A DNA stretch of 64,000 bases from Pseudodesulfovibrio aespoeensis Aspo-2 (GCF_000176915.2 NC_014844.1:1426001-1490000), one strand, 5' to 3'. Positions 45,844-55,220 are shown, numbered from the stretch's first letter. The notes: generated by a model not told the origin, from the letters alone. Numbers and translations: made by a program.

Positions 45844-47376
45844 TTGGACTTCGGATATCCGGTACTCACACTGTTGATCCTATTCCCGCTCGTCGCGGCC
45901 TGCGGACTTTTCTTCCTGCGGGCTCCGCAGGTCGTGCGGATGTACACCTTCGTGGTGTCCGTCATCGAGCTGTTGCTGGCCGTGCCATTGCTCGGCTATA
46001 AACCCAACGCGGATTTCCAATTCGTCGAGCGTCTCGACTGGGTCCATCAATGGAACCTCGAATACTTCCTCGGCGTCGATGGAATCAGCATACTCATGGT
46101 CTGGCTGACGCTGGCGGTGCTGCCGCTGTGCGTCATGTGCTCGTGGACCTACATCGGCAAGCGCGTCAAGGAGTTCCACTTCTGCCTGCTGTTCATGACA
46201 TCGGCGGTGCTGGGCGTCTTCTGTGCGCTTGATCTGGTCCTGTTCTACGTGTTCTGGGAGGCCATGCTCATCCCCATGTACCTGCTCATCGCGGTCTGGG
46301 GCGGAGACGACAGGAAGTACGCCTCGCTCAAGTTCTTCCTGTACACCCTGACCGGTTCGACCCTGCTCCTGGCGGCCATCGTGGCCTTCAGGATCACGGG
46401 CGGCACCTTTGCCATTCCCGAACTGATGGAGCAGACCTTCACCTTCCGCTTCCAGTTCTGGGCATTCCTGGCCATGGCCCTGGCCTTTGCCATCAAGGTG
46501 CCCATGTTCCCGTTCCACACATGGCTTCCGGCGGCGCACGTGCAGGCGCCTTCAGCCGGTTCCGTCATCCTGGCGGCAGTGCTGCTGAAGATGGGCACCT
46601 ACGGGTTCCTGCGCTTCTGCCTCCCCCTGACTCCGGCGGCCAGCGAATACTTCGCCCCGATGATGATCGCGATTTCCATCGTCTCCATCATTTACGGCGG
46701 AGCCATCGCCCTGGGCCAGACGGATATCAAGAAGCTGGTCGCCTACTCCTCGGTGGGCCACATGGGCTTTGTCACCCTGGGCATCTTCCTGTTCAACCAG
46801 CGCGGCGTCGAAGGCGCGCTCTTCCAGATGCTCAACCACGGCATCGTCACCGGCGCGCTCTTCATGATGATCGGCGCGGTCTACGAGCGCAGCCACAGCC
46901 GCGACATCGAGAAGAACATGGGCCTTGGCAAGCACATGCCCGCCTTCATGTTCTTCTGGGGTCTCATGGCGTTGGCCTCGTTCGGCTTCCCCGGCACCAA
47001 CGGATTCGTGGGCGAGATCCTGGTCTTTGTGGGCGCGTTCCAGGAATCCATCTGGCTTGGCATGCTCTGCGTGCCCGGCGCGCTGCTGGCCGCGGCCTAC
47101 ATGTTCCGCGTGTCCCTCAAGATGGCCTGGGGCCAGCCCTCCTCCGCCAAGAAGTGGAAGGACCTGAACGCCCGCGAGTGGGTCTATCTGACCATTCCGG
47201 CGGTGTTCGTGTTTTGGATCGGGCTCAACCCGGCCCTGTTCTTCAAGGTCATAGACCCGTCCGTCAACAAGCTGCTTGAAAACTTTGACAAGCGCAAGGT
47301 CGCCCATCTTGAGACCGAGCAGCCCATGCAAACCGCCGCAAACGACATCCTCGGTGTCCTTGCGGGCAAGAAATAG
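45844..47376 (+). CDS. nuoM: NADH-quinone oxidoreductase-like subunit M
   Basis: A 510-residue membrane ion-pumping subunit. NuoM signatures are FYVFWEAMLIPMYLLI, FHTWLPAAHVQAPSAGSVILAAVLLKMG and QMLNHGIVTGALFMMIG. The TTG start is supported by AAGGAG about eight bases upstream. It is the third antiporter-type subunit of the operon and starts 26 bases after the second. Confidence 0.94.
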   Translation: MDFGYPVLTLLILFPLVAACGLFFLRAPQVVRMYTFVVSVIELLLAVPLLGYKPNADFQFVERLDWVHQWNLEYFLGVDGISILMVWLTLAVLPLCVMCSWTYIGKRVKEFHFCLLFMTSAVLGVFCALDLVLFYVFWEAMLIPMYLLIAVWGGDDRKYASLKFFLYTLTGSTLLLAAIVAFRITGGTFAIPELMEQTFTFRFQFWAFLAMALAFAIKVPMFPFHTWLPAAHVQAPSAGSVILAAVLLKMGTYGFLRFCLPLTPAASEYFAPMMIAISIVSIIYGGAIALGQTDIKKLVAYSSVGHMGFVTLGIFLFNQRGVEGALFQMLNHGIVTGALFMMIGAVYERSHSRDIEKNMGLGKHMPAFMFFWGLMALASFGFPGTNGFVGEILVFVGAFQESIWLGMLCVPGALLAAAYMFRVSLKMAWGQPSSAKKWKDLNAREWVYLTIPAVFVFWIGLNPALFFKVIDPSVNKLLENFDKRKVAHLETEQPMQTAANDILGVLAGKK

Positions 47377-47388
47377 GGAGTTGCAGAC

Positions 47389-48816
47389 GTGAATTTCAAC
47401 ATCACTCTGGTTGTCCCGGAACTGTACTTCCTGTGTCTGGTCCTGGTTTTGATGATTCAAAGCCTGGGCGACCGGGAATGGAAACCCGTGGTGGAGAAGT
47501 GGCTGCCCTTTGGCGCAGGCCTCGGCCTCTTCGTCACTGTCACGGGGTACGGCCTGCATGGCACCATGTTCTGGGATGTCTACAAGATCGACATGATGTC
47601 CCAGTTCTTCAAGATCGCCATAGCGTTTGGCTTCTTTGTCACCGTCATCAACGCCTCGCGCCAGCCCACGCTGGCCGAGGGCAAGCGGGCAGACTACTAC
47701 ATGCTGCTCGGCTTCTCGACCCTGGGCCTGATGATGCTCGCCTCGTCCGTCGAGCTGATCACCATCTATCTGGCCCTGGAGCTTGCCTCCTACAGCCTCT
47801 ACGCGGTCATTCCGCTGCGCGCCAAGAGCAAGGGCGCGGCAGAGGCGGGTATCAAGTACATCCTGTTCGGCGCAGTGGCCACGGCCCTGGCCTTGTACGG
47901 CCTGTCCTACATCATGGCCAGCCAGCACACCACCTACATCGCCGAGCTGATGAACAAGTCGTGGACCTTTGCCGACCAGCCCATGGCGGTGGTCGGCCTG
48001 TCCCTGTTCCTGGGCGGCATGTTCTTCAAGCTGGCCCTGTTCCCGTTCCACTTCTGGTGCCCGGATGTCTATCAGGGAGCCAGCAACGAGACCGCTGCGT
48101 TCGTGGCCACGCTGCCCAAGATGGGTGCCATCATCGTGCTGGCGCGCATGGCCGTGTTCCTGAAGCCCGGTCTTGAGATCACCACGCTGCTCGCGGTGCT
48201 CGGTGCGCTCTCCATGACCTACGGCAACCTCGCGGCCCTGGCCCAGACCGACATCAAGCGTCTGCTTGGATTCTCGTCCGTGGCCCACGCCGGATACATC
48301 ATGCTCGGTCTGGTCAGCGGCACCGCCGAAGGCTTGGCTGCCGCCGCCTTCTACGCCCTGGCCTATCTGGTCATGAATCTGCTGGTGTTCTGGGTCGTCA
48401 GTCGCGTGGCCGTGGATGGCCGCAATCTCAAGCTGAACGATCTCAACGGCTTGTACAAGAAAGCCCCGGTGCTGGCCTTTTCCCTGGCCGCCGGGGCCTT
48501 TGCCCTGGTCGGCCTGCCGCCCACCATGGGCTTCATGGGCAAGTTCTTCCTGATCACGTCGGCCTGGGACCACGGCTACAACTGGTTGGTCATCACCCTG
48601 GTGCTCAACTCGGCCATAGCCATCTACTACTACCTGAGCCTGTTCCGGCACGCCTTCACCGAAGACACGGCCCCGGAGCTGACTCCTGCCCCGGACAACA
48701 GCTGGTTTGCATCTGCGGGTGCCGGCCTGCTGGCCGCCGCCGTGCTGCTGATCGGCATGATTCCGGCTCCGCTGTTCAACTACGCGATGGCAGCGGGCAA
48801 GAGTCTGATGCAATAG
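47389..48816 (+). CDS. nuoN: NADH-quinone oxidoreductase-like subunit N
   Basis: A 475-residue membrane ion-pumping subunit. NuoN features are LELASYSLYAVIP, FHFWCPDVYQGASNETAAFVATLPKMG and the C-terminal PPTMGFMGKF. The GTG start (47389) has GGGAG eight bases upstream. It is the last gene before a terminator, so the operon ends with A-B-C-D-H-I-J-K-L1-small-L2-M-N and no E, F or G. Confidence 0.94.
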   Translation: MNFNITLVVPELYFLCLVLVLMIQSLGDREWKPVVEKWLPFGAGLGLFVTVTGYGLHGTMFWDVYKIDMMSQFFKIAIAFGFFVTVINASRQPTLAEGKRADYYMLLGFSTLGLMMLASSVELITIYLALELASYSLYAVIPLRAKSKGAAEAGIKYILFGAVATALALYGLSYIMASQHTTYIAELMNKSWTFADQPMAVVGLSLFLGGMFFKLALFPFHFWCPDVYQGASNETAAFVATLPKMGAIIVLARMAVFLKPGLEITTLLAVLGALSMTYGNLAALAQTDIKRLLGFSSVAHAGYIMLGLVSGTAEGLAAAAFYALAYLVMNLLVFWVVSRVAVDGRNLKLNDLNGLYKKAPVLAFSLAAGAFALVGLPPTMGFMGKFFLITSAWDHGYNWLVITLVLNSAIAIYYYLSLFRHAFTEDTAPELTPAPDNSWFASAGAGLLAAAVLLIGMIPAPLFNYAMAAGKSLMQ

Positions 48817-48843
48817 AGCAGGGTTACCCCATTGATATGACAG

Positions 48844-48873
48844 GGAGCCTCCGCTTGGGGGCTCCTTTGTTTT
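48844..48873 (+). terminator. Terminator of the nuo operon
   Basis: A 9-pair stem (48844-48852 with 48857-48865, one G-T pair), loop GCTT, followed by TTTGTTTT. Confidence 0.85.
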
Positions 48874-48954
48874 GGATATGTGTCAGGGCGATCCGGCAGG
48901 GGGGTGGACGCGGTCTGCCCAGTGCCGTAGACTGGGTCAAACGGAGGACGGGCC

Positions 48955-49530
48955 ATGCACGAGACCAGCCTGGGGGGCACGTTGCGCGACTATCTGAGCG
49001 GCGAGGAGATCGATGAGACCACCTTCGAGGAGTTTCGTCAGGCCCTGGCCCGACTGCTTGTGGAGGAGCAAGGCTACCCCCGCGAACGGATCAGGGCCAA
49101 GGTCAAACTGACCTACTGCATCGACGGTGAGGAATACGAGCGGCCACTCGATTTCGTGGTCTACGATGAAAAGGACAGGCCGATTTTTGTTGTTCTCTTC
49201 TGTGCCGGGAATGTGGGGAGCTTCGAGCGGGAGACCGTGTGCGCGGCCCGGCTGGTGGAGGGTGGCCCAGTGCCATACGCGCTGGTCACGGACACCATGA
49301 ACGCCTCACTCATGGATGTGCGCACCGGGGAGGTGGCTGCCACGGGCATGCACGCGGTCCCAAACTGGGACGCGCTGCTGGAAATGGTACGCAAGGCCGA
49401 TGTCAAGCCGCTCACAGAGGAGCAGCGGGAGCGGCAGACACGAGTTTTTCATACCTATTGCGGATTTCTTTTCGGCACCTGTTGCAGCGAAACCTGCTCC
49501 CTGCCCCCCAAGGACAAAGGCAAGGCGTGA
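48955..49530 (+). CDS. Stand-alone HsdR N-terminal-like domain protein
   Basis: A 191-residue cytoplasmic protein. Residues 20-125 resemble the type I restriction enzyme R-subunit N-terminal nuclease-fold domain: LLVEEQGYPRERIRAKVKL, RPLDFVVYDEKDRPIFVVLFCAG with the D-x-V core, and a helicase-free end. No motor domain or methylase is near. The C-terminus has four cysteines in FGTCCSETC. Such lone domains are common in Desulfovibrio-type genomes and their role is unknown. The GGAGG six bases before the ATG supports the start. Confidence 0.78.
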   Translation: MHETSLGGTLRDYLSGEEIDETTFEEFRQALARLLVEEQGYPRERIRAKVKLTYCIDGEEYERPLDFVVYDEKDRPIFVVLFCAGNVGSFERETVCAARLVEGGPVPYALVTDTMNASLMDVRTGEVAATGMHAVPNWDALLEMVRKADVKPLTEEQRERQTRVFHTYCGFLFGTCCSETCSLPPKDKGKA

Positions 49531-49597
49531 TCCACCCCGATGCCATGACCAGGGTGATCCGGGCCGCGCATGTGTCGAGACTGGCCGGTGTTCCGGG

Positions 49598-49816
49598 CTA
49601 CTCGTCCACGAAGACGATGCATCCTTCGGGGCAGCAGTTCATGATGTCCTGGACCTCTTCCTCGGTCACCTCGGGCCGGCTCACAAAGGGCATGTCCAGC
49701 ACCTCGTCCCAGGCGAACACATCAGGATTGAGTTCTATGCAGCCCTGGCAGGAGCAGCAGTCTCCCAACTCGATGGCTACCTCTCGCAACTGTGTGGTGG
49801 TGTCTTGTGTGTCCAT
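49598..49816 (-). CDS. Small [4Fe-4S] ferredoxin
   Basis: A 72-residue acidic electron carrier. The cluster ligands are in CCSCQGC (residues 20-26) and CCPEGC near 61, the pattern of single-cluster ferredoxins, with a second pair of cysteines available. It lies convergent to the HsdR_N-like gene. As the nuo complex in this window lacks a NADH module, a ferredoxin is a sensible kind of donor, although nothing links this one to it. Confidence 0.88.
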   Translation of the reverse strand: MDTQDTTTQLREVAIELGDCCSCQGCIELNPDVFAWDEVLDMPFVSRPEVTEEEVQDIMNCCPEGCIVFVDE

Positions 49817-49883
49817 GAGTCAATAATAGTTCCTGTTGTTAAAAAAGGCAAGCCCGTCAATACCAAAAAGTTCCGGTGGGTCA

Positions 49884-50840
49884 ATGCCGTCACAAAAGGG
49901 TGCCATGAAATCATTGGAGGCGGTTGCCGAATTTCTCACGACCAGGGGGTGGGTGCTGGTCGACGATCCCGAAGAGCAGATCGTCTCCCTTGGTTCGCGC
50001 TGGAATAATGACAACTATGTGATCACAGCACACGAGCTCTATGGCGAAACCCGGTATTTCCTGCGCCTGGGCCGCTGCGGCGGGCTGGGACGCATGGCGC
50101 GTTTTGACTATGAGTTCGGTGTGTTGCAGTCTGTTGGCCGGTCCGGAGTGACACCCAGGCCGTTTTATTGCGACGCAGCCGCCGTGGTGGGTGGTGAGCC
50201 TGTGGGGGCCTTGCTCATGGAGTATCTGCCCGGTCGTGATTTCGAGGGCGCCGGGGATTGGGAGCTTGTCGCACAGGCCTTGGCCGTGGTCCATGCCCAG
50301 CCGCTGGATTCGCGTCTCCTCGTCAGGAATGATCCTGTCATGGACACATACCGGCTCTGTGCCGGTCCCGATGCGCAGGATACGACCTGCGGCGCAACCG
50401 GGGCGGGAAGGGCAGGCATGGACCGGCACGGGGAGGAATGGCGCGCCGAGTTGCGCTCCCTTGTCCATGAAGCCGGAGCGCTGCTTCGCGACGAGGCGCG
50501 GGTTGTGGTCCATGGCTCGGTGCAACTCACGGATTTCGTGGTGGACGAGGATTGGGGCAGGGCGTGGCTCGTGGATTGGGAAAGCGGAGGAGTGTCCAGC
50601 AGATATGCCGATCTTGGCCTGTTCATCGCCAGAGCTGCCGCAGTCGGTGAGGCGGGCTTTTGCCGGACGGAAGGCGAGCAGCAGGCATTTCTCGCCGCCT
50701 ATGCGCAGGCGGCGGGGCTGACTGTGTCCACGGACGTGATGCTGGCCCGGGCCTCGCTGTTTGCGCGCGTGTGCCGGTTGCAGGGCCTGGTGGCGGGTCG
50801 CACTGAGCACGTTGCGGGCAAGGGGGCGGCTTCAGATTGA
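49884..50840 (+). CDS. Aminoglycoside/choline-kinase-fold protein with an altered active site
   Basis: A protein of about 318 residues of the APH/choline kinase fold. The ATP-side and C-lobe pattern is visible: ALLMEYLPGRDF, QALAVVHAQPL, and the later DWESGG which gives the metal-binding aspartate. The catalytic loop normally reads HGDxxxxN; here it is HGSVQLTDF, so the catalytic aspartate is serine and the asparagine is aspartate. The protein may be a degenerate kinase or use another base. ATGs at 49884 and 49905 are both possible starts. Confidence 0.72.
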   Translation: MPSQKGAMKSLEAVAEFLTTRGWVLVDDPEEQIVSLGSRWNNDNYVITAHELYGETRYFLRLGRCGGLGRMARFDYEFGVLQSVGRSGVTPRPFYCDAAAVVGGEPVGALLMEYLPGRDFEGAGDWELVAQALAVVHAQPLDSRLLVRNDPVMDTYRLCAGPDAQDTTCGATGAGRAGMDRHGEEWRAELRSLVHEAGALLRDEARVVVHGSVQLTDFVVDEDWGRAWLVDWESGGVSSRYADLGLFIARAAAVGEAGFCRTEGEQQAFLAAYAQAAGLTVSTDVMLARASLFARVCRLQGLVAGRTEHVAGKGAASD

Positions 50841-50859
50841 GCCGGGTGTTCGGGCCGGA

Positions 50860-51873
50860 TCAGACGTTGAAGCGGAATTCGATGATGTCACCGTCCCGAA
50901 CTATATACTCCTTGCCCTCCAGGCGGGCCAGTCCCAGTTCCTTGGCCTTCTTGAAAGTGCCTGCCCGCAGGAAGTCGTCGTAGCCGATGACCTCGGCCCT
51001 GATGAATCCCTTTTCGAAATCCGAGTGGATGACCCCGGCGGCCTGGGGTGCGGTGGAGCCCCGGCGCAGGGGCCATGTCCGGCATTCGTCCTCGCCCGCG
51101 GTCAGGTAGGAGATGAGGCCCAGGAGCTGATAGGTCTTGGCGATGACGGTCTCCAGAGCGGACTGAATGATGCCGAGATCATCAAGAAACATGCGCTTTT
51201 CCTCGGGATCTTCCACCTCGGCCAGTTCGCGCTCCAGCTTGGCCGAGGCGGCCATGTGGGCCATGCCGGGGGAGTCCTCGGGCAGGGCTCTCTTTGCCTC
51301 TTCGCCTTCGGAGCAGTTCCAGACGTAGAGTATGGGGCGGGCCGAGAGAAACTTGTACCCCCTGAGTTCGGGCAGGTCGGCCACGGCAGGGTCGAGGCGC
51401 AGCGGGCGTTCCCCTTCGAGCATGGCCATGGCTTTGGTCAGGGCGTCTTCCTCTTTCGGGTCCACCAGGGATTTGTTCTTTCTCTTGTCCGCCGCCAGCT
51501 TTTCCAGCCGTTTTTCGATGACGGCCATGTCTGTGACCATCATGTCCGCCTCGATGGCCTGCCACTGGCGGTGCGGGTCGTTCATGCCGGAAAAGGTGTC
51601 GAGCACGCCAATGAAGCAGTCGTAGGGGCGCACCTCGTTGAGCACGCGTTCGCCCAGCCCAGTCCCCTTGCCCCCGCCGCCGGGGATGTCGAGGTACTCG
51701 ATCTCGCTGTAGGTGACCTTTTTGGGGTCAAAGAGTTCAATGAGCGGGTCGAGGCGGCTGTCAGGCACCTTGACCATGGCGCGGTTGCCTGCGGCTGCGG
51801 CAGAGGGGCCTGCCAAGGCGGCGAAAAGGTCGGTCTTGCCGGACCCGGAAAATCCGAAAATGGCGGTCTTCAT
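50860..51873 (-). CDS. YchF-like NTPase (DUF933/TGS C-terminal domain)
   Basis: A 337-residue cytoplasmic P-loop NTPase. Its first part has GFSGSGKTD as Walker A, DIPGGGGKG as G3, and NCSE in place of NKxD, the specificity change typical of YchF. The C-terminus (GSTAPQAAGVIHSDFEKGFIRAEVI, EGKEYIVRDGDI) is the YchF TGS domain. The P-loop departs from the standard PNVGKST, so this may be a paralogue. The ATG at 51873 was chosen since GGGAG precedes it by eight bases and the P-loop follows directly. Confidence 0.85.
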   Translation of the reverse strand: MKTAIFGFSGSGKTDLFAALAGPSAAAAGNRAMVKVPDSRLDPLIELFDPKKVTYSEIEYLDIPGGGGKGTGLGERVLNEVRPYDCFIGVLDTFSGMNDPHRQWQAIEADMMVTDMAVIEKRLEKLAADKRKNKSLVDPKEEDALTKAMAMLEGERPLRLDPAVADLPELRGYKFLSARPILYVWNCSEGEEAKRALPEDSPGMAHMAASAKLERELAEVEDPEEKRMFLDDLGIIQSALETVIAKTYQLLGLISYLTAGEDECRTWPLRRGSTAPQAAGVIHSDFEKGFIRAEVIGYDDFLRAGTFKKAKELGLARLEGKEYIVRDGDIIEFRFNV

Positions 51874-51995
51874 GAGGCAACTCCCGTGGTCGGTGTTCTG
51901 GTGGCCGACAGAACCTACCAGCATTCGGCGGGATTGCAAAGACGGGATGGGTGACCGCCATTGAACCGGGCGCGGTTTTGCTCTACTGTCCGGCC

Positions 51996-52550
51996 ATGAA
52001 CTTGAGCAAGCATGTTTTTCTCATCGGGCCGCGCGCCTGCGGCAAGACGAGTGTGGGGCGCGCCCTGGCCTGCCGCCTGGGCTGCGGGTTCGTGGACACG
52101 GACCACGCGGTGGTGGCGGCTGTGGGCATGGAGATCGCGGCCTATGTGGCCCAACACGGCTGGGACGCCTTCCGTGACCGGGAGACCGAGGCCCTGGAGC
52201 GGGCGGTAGCGTCCTCGGACGGGGCGGTGGTCGGCTGCGGTGGCGGCATTGTCCTGCGCCAGCGCAACCGCGATATCCTGAAGACCGGGATCACCCTGTA
52301 TCTTGAGGCGTCGGTCAAGACCCTTGCGGCCCGGCTGGCGCAAAATCCCAACGAGGCCCAGAGGCCATCGCTCACCGGCAGGCCTCTCCTCGACGAGGTG
52401 CGCGAAATCCTGGCCGAGCGGGCTCCGCTCTACGAGGCGTGTGCCGACGCCATATTGCCTGAAGCGGAACTGGACCAAATCGTGACCTTGGCCGAGACCG
52501 AGGTCCGCCGCCTTGGCGGGCTTTTTGACGGCAGGGGGGATAGGGAGTAA
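51996..52550 (+). CDS. aroL: Shikimate kinase (AroL-like)
   Basis: Phosphorylates shikimate in aromatic amino acid synthesis. The Walker A in LIGPRACGKTSVG (residues 9-21), the shikimate-binding FVDTDHAV and FRDRETEAL, and GCGGGIVL are present. The length of 184 residues is normal. LIGPR instead of LIGFM is the AroL form. The start at 51996 was preferred over in-frame 51951 because it matches the family N-terminus. It is followed by a potassium transporter gene. Confidence 0.9.
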   Translation: MNLSKHVFLIGPRACGKTSVGRALACRLGCGFVDTDHAVVAAVGMEIAAYVAQHGWDAFRDRETEALERAVASSDGAVVGCGGGIVLRQRNRDILKTGITLYLEASVKTLAARLAQNPNEAQRPSLTGRPLLDEVREILAERAPLYEACADAILPEAELDQIVTLAETEVRRLGGLFDGRGDRE

Positions 52551-52620
52551 CCAATGCGGGTCCGGGAAATCGTGTCGGCCATACTAATGCAATTCACCTC
52601 GCACCGCCCAGGTTGAGAAC

Positions 52621-53985
52621 ATGCGAATAAAACTTCTGTCGCCATACTGGATGCCCGTCTGGTTTTTTGCCGGAACCATCACCATGGGCGCGCTCCTGCT
52701 CCATCTGGATACCGGTCATCCCGGCGGCCCCATCTCCCTGATTGATGCGGTGTTCACGGCCACCTCGGCCATGTGCGTCACCGGTCTGAGCGTGGTGGAC
52801 ACGGGCAGCTTCTTTTCCCTTTCCGGCCAGAACGTCATCCTGGCGCTTTTCCAGCTGGGTGGATTGGGCATCATGACCTTCACCACCCTGATTATCCATC
52901 TGATGGGCCAGCAGGTCTCCCTTGGCGACCGCATTGCCGTGGGCCAGAGCCTGCTGCATGATCCATCCTTCAGCCTGCCCCGGTTCCTGACGCGGGTGGT
53001 GGTCGGAACCCTGGCCCTGGAGGCTGTCGGCGCGGTCTGCCTGTGGCTGATGGACCCGGTGGGGTTTTCGCCCTATTCAGCCATGTTCCACTCGGTCTCG
53101 GCCTTTTGCAACGCCGGGTTCTCGCTGTATCCCGACAGCCTGACCCGCTGGCAGGGCCACGTGGGCATCAATGTCGTCTTCATGGTCCTGATCACGGCGG
53201 GCGGGCTCGGATTCTATGTTCTCAACGAGTGTGCCACGCTGGGCAAATCGCTGCTGCTTGGGCGTCGGCCTCAGCGCCGGGGGGCGCATCTTCTGAGCTG
53301 GCACTCGACAACGGTGCTCCGCACCTCGCTCTTTCTTGTGGTCGCGGGCACGGTGGTCATATTTTTTGCCGAAGGATTGGCCGATACCGGCCCGGCAGAC
53401 CCCGGCCAGCGGCTGCTGACCTCGCTCTTCCAGTCCGTGACCTGCCGCACCGCCGGGTTCAACACCGTGGATATCGGGATGATGTCCAATGTCTCCCTGC
53501 TTTTCATGATGGCGCTCATGTTCATCGGCGGCTCGCCCGGCTCCTGCGCAGGCGGTATCAAGACCACCTCGTTCCGCGCTTTGTGGGGGTTTGTGGCGGC
53601 GCAGTTGCGCGGGCGCGACCAGGTGCGAATAGGACGCTACGCCCTGAGTCAGGGCGCGCTGAACACGGTGTTTTCGCTCTTCATCATCGCCGCCATGCTG
53701 GTGGCCGTGGGGACCATGGTCCTGACATCCCTTGAAACCGTTGGCGAATCCTATCTGATCAGTCGGGACAGGTTCATGATCAACATGTTCGAGGTCATCT
53801 CGGCCTTTGCCACCGTGGGGCTGTCCACCGGGCTGACGCCGACCCTCAACGGCGCGGAAAAGGGCATGATCGTGGTCTTGATGTTCGTGGGCAGGCTCGG
53901 CCCGGTCTGGCTTTTGTCCGCCCTGCACAGCTGGCAGACGGAGTGCCACTACCGCGTGCCCACCGAAACGCTGCCCCTGGGCTAG
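52621..53985 (+). CDS. TrkH/KtrB-family potassium transporter
   Basis: A 454-residue membrane protein with the four-repeat fold of K+ uptake channels. Selectivity-filter stretches are visible as TSAMCVTGLS, SVSAFCNAGFSLY, SVTCRTAGFN and ISAFATVGLSTG, one in each repeat. It needs a cytoplasmic TrkA/KtrA regulator that is not encoded nearby. The length fits KtrB rather than the longer TrkH. c-di-AMP regulates K+ uptake in many bacteria, and cdaA is in this window, so the link is worth noting. Confidence 0.9.
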   Translation: MRIKLLSPYWMPVWFFAGTITMGALLLHLDTGHPGGPISLIDAVFTATSAMCVTGLSVVDTGSFFSLSGQNVILALFQLGGLGIMTFTTLIIHLMGQQVSLGDRIAVGQSLLHDPSFSLPRFLTRVVVGTLALEAVGAVCLWLMDPVGFSPYSAMFHSVSAFCNAGFSLYPDSLTRWQGHVGINVVFMVLITAGGLGFYVLNECATLGKSLLLGRRPQRRGAHLLSWHSTTVLRTSLFLVVAGTVVIFFAEGLADTGPADPGQRLLTSLFQSVTCRTAGFNTVDIGMMSNVSLLFMMALMFIGGSPGSCAGGIKTTSFRALWGFVAAQLRGRDQVRIGRYALSQGALNTVFSLFIIAAMLVAVGTMVLTSLETVGESYLISRDRFMINMFEVISAFATVGLSTGLTPTLNGAEKGMIVVLMFVGRLGPVWLLSALHSWQTECHYRVPTETLPLG

Positions 53986-54044
53986 CGGGGCGGTTCTTCC
54001 AGCGATGCAGTTTCAGGCTCGCGGTTCATGTTCTGGCCCGCGAT

Positions 54045-54512
54045 TCAGCGTTTGGCAGCAGGCTTTTCCGACTGTTTGGCGATCTTTGACGCGGCCTTGG
54101 CCGTACTCAGATCGATGAAACCCAGGGTCAGGCACACGGCCAGATAGTCCATCTGGAGCGTGCCCATCTTGTCCTGAGCCTTCTGGCTTTGCTCCAGGGA
54201 CACCTTGCCCTGGGAGAGGAGGTAGCGGCTGACGCGCTCGGTTTCGTCCGAGCCGTCCATGTCGAGATCGTGGGTGCTGATGGCTTTGATGCCCTCGCCA
54301 TTGTTGCGCAGACTGGCGAGGGCGTGTTCCTTGTCTTCCAGTTCGCGCGTCAGGTCGCGCTTGCGCGCCAGCACGGCTTCATATTTGGCCCGCACAGCCC
54401 TGTTGCGGGTTTCCAGCGCGCCCAGTTCCCTATCGCGCCAGCCGGACATGGCGGCCCGGACGGCAAGAAAAATGCCGAGACACAGGCCGGAGAGGATGAG
54501 GGGGATGGTCAT
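54045..54512 (-). CDS. Membrane-anchored coiled-coil protein of unknown function (A)
   Basis: A 155-residue protein with one N-terminal transmembrane helix (about residues 4-22) followed by a long charged helix that forms a coiled coil (30-75), then a short second part. No known family is recognised. It begins four bases before the end of the upstream gene, so both are co-translated. The pair looks like a two-component membrane scaffold. Confidence 0.65.
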   Translation of the reverse strand: MTIPLILSGLCLGIFLAVRAAMSGWRDRELGALETRNRAVRAKYEAVLARKRDLTRELEDKEHALASLRNNGEGIKAISTHDLDMDGSDETERVSRYLLSQGKVSLEQSQKAQDKMGTLQMDYLAVCLTLGFIDLSTAKAASKIAKQSEKPAAKR

Positions 54513-54754
54513 GGGACGGAGAGTTCCTTCAAGGCAGACAATTGGTCGTCCACCAGCGAAATTTTGTCCGAGAGTTCCCCTATCTGTTGTTCGAGCGCCT
54601 GTATCCGGGTGCCGAAGTGGCGCTCGGCAGCCTCTACCTCTCCGCGTTTGCGGCGCACAGCGTCAGCGCAGTGGTGCTGGTGCACCATGCTCAGGGCCAC
54701 GAGAATGAACCCGGCCATGACCAGGAGGATGGAGGTGGTGCCCGCGTCGATCAT
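54509..54754 (-). CDS. Small membrane-anchored coiled-coil protein (B)
   Basis: An 81-residue protein: a hydrophobic helix at residues 7-24 (SILLVMAGFILVALSMV), a histidine pair (HQHHC), then a coiled-coil tail (42-75). The stop overlaps the start of protein A by four bases. A phage-shock-like or cell-envelope stress scaffold is possible from the layout alone; I do not assign a family. Confidence 0.65.
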   Translation of the reverse strand: MIDAGTTSILLVMAGFILVALSMVHQHHCADAVRRKRGEVEAAERHFGTRIQALEQQIGELSDKISLVDDQLSALKELSVP

Positions 54755-54863
54755 GCCCGGACGGTTCCCGGAGGGTGGTTCGATGGCTGGCTGGAGACGA
54801 TTTGGGGCTGCATGGAGTGGAAGGTAGCGTGGAACGATGAGGCGGGCAAGCCGAACCGGTGGG

Positions 54864-55115
54864 TCATCCCCATGACTGGAGGAAAGTGATCTTCCGGTCC
54901 TTGGGCTGTTTTTTCACGGCGATTTCAAGCCGGAGGGCGTCGCCCTTGCCTGGCGTCTCCACGGCGGCCACCAGGGTGACGGGGGTTCTGGACCGCGTGT
55001 ATCGGGACGCCGTGCCCGCGTTGTGGCGGGCGAGGCGGCGGGCCATGTCGTTGGTCACCCCGCAGTAGAGGGTGTTGTCGGCGCAGCGCAGGAGGTAGAC
55101 GAACCAAGCTTCCAT
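54864..55115 (-). CDS. GIY-YIG nuclease-fold protein (UPF0213/YhbQ-like)
   Basis: An 83-residue single domain. WFVYLLRCADNTLYCGVTNDMARRLARHNAG gives the GIY-YIG-type motif (VYLL...LYCG), with the conserved Arg and the later Glu (RLEIAVKK). Small stand-alone versions act in DNA processing or repair. It faces the Uup-like gene with about 100 bases between. Confidence 0.88.
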   Translation of the reverse strand: MEAWFVYLLRCADNTLYCGVTNDMARRLARHNAGTASRYTRSRTPVTLVAAVETPGKGDALRLEIAVKKQPKDRKITFLQSWG

Positions 55116-55220
55116 GGGCCCAGTGTAGCCGCAAGCGGGCCGCGGGTCAAAAGCCTGCTTGCATAATGGGCGCGCACATTATATTCCCTCATTTCCCATA
55201 CACGAAGGAACCTGCGCACC

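Noticed and set aside
46552-48813. A 753-residue minus-strand frame opposite nuoM and nuoN
   Set aside because: Antisense shadow of two full-length membrane subunits; its sequence is His/Gln/Asp-rich with no motif.
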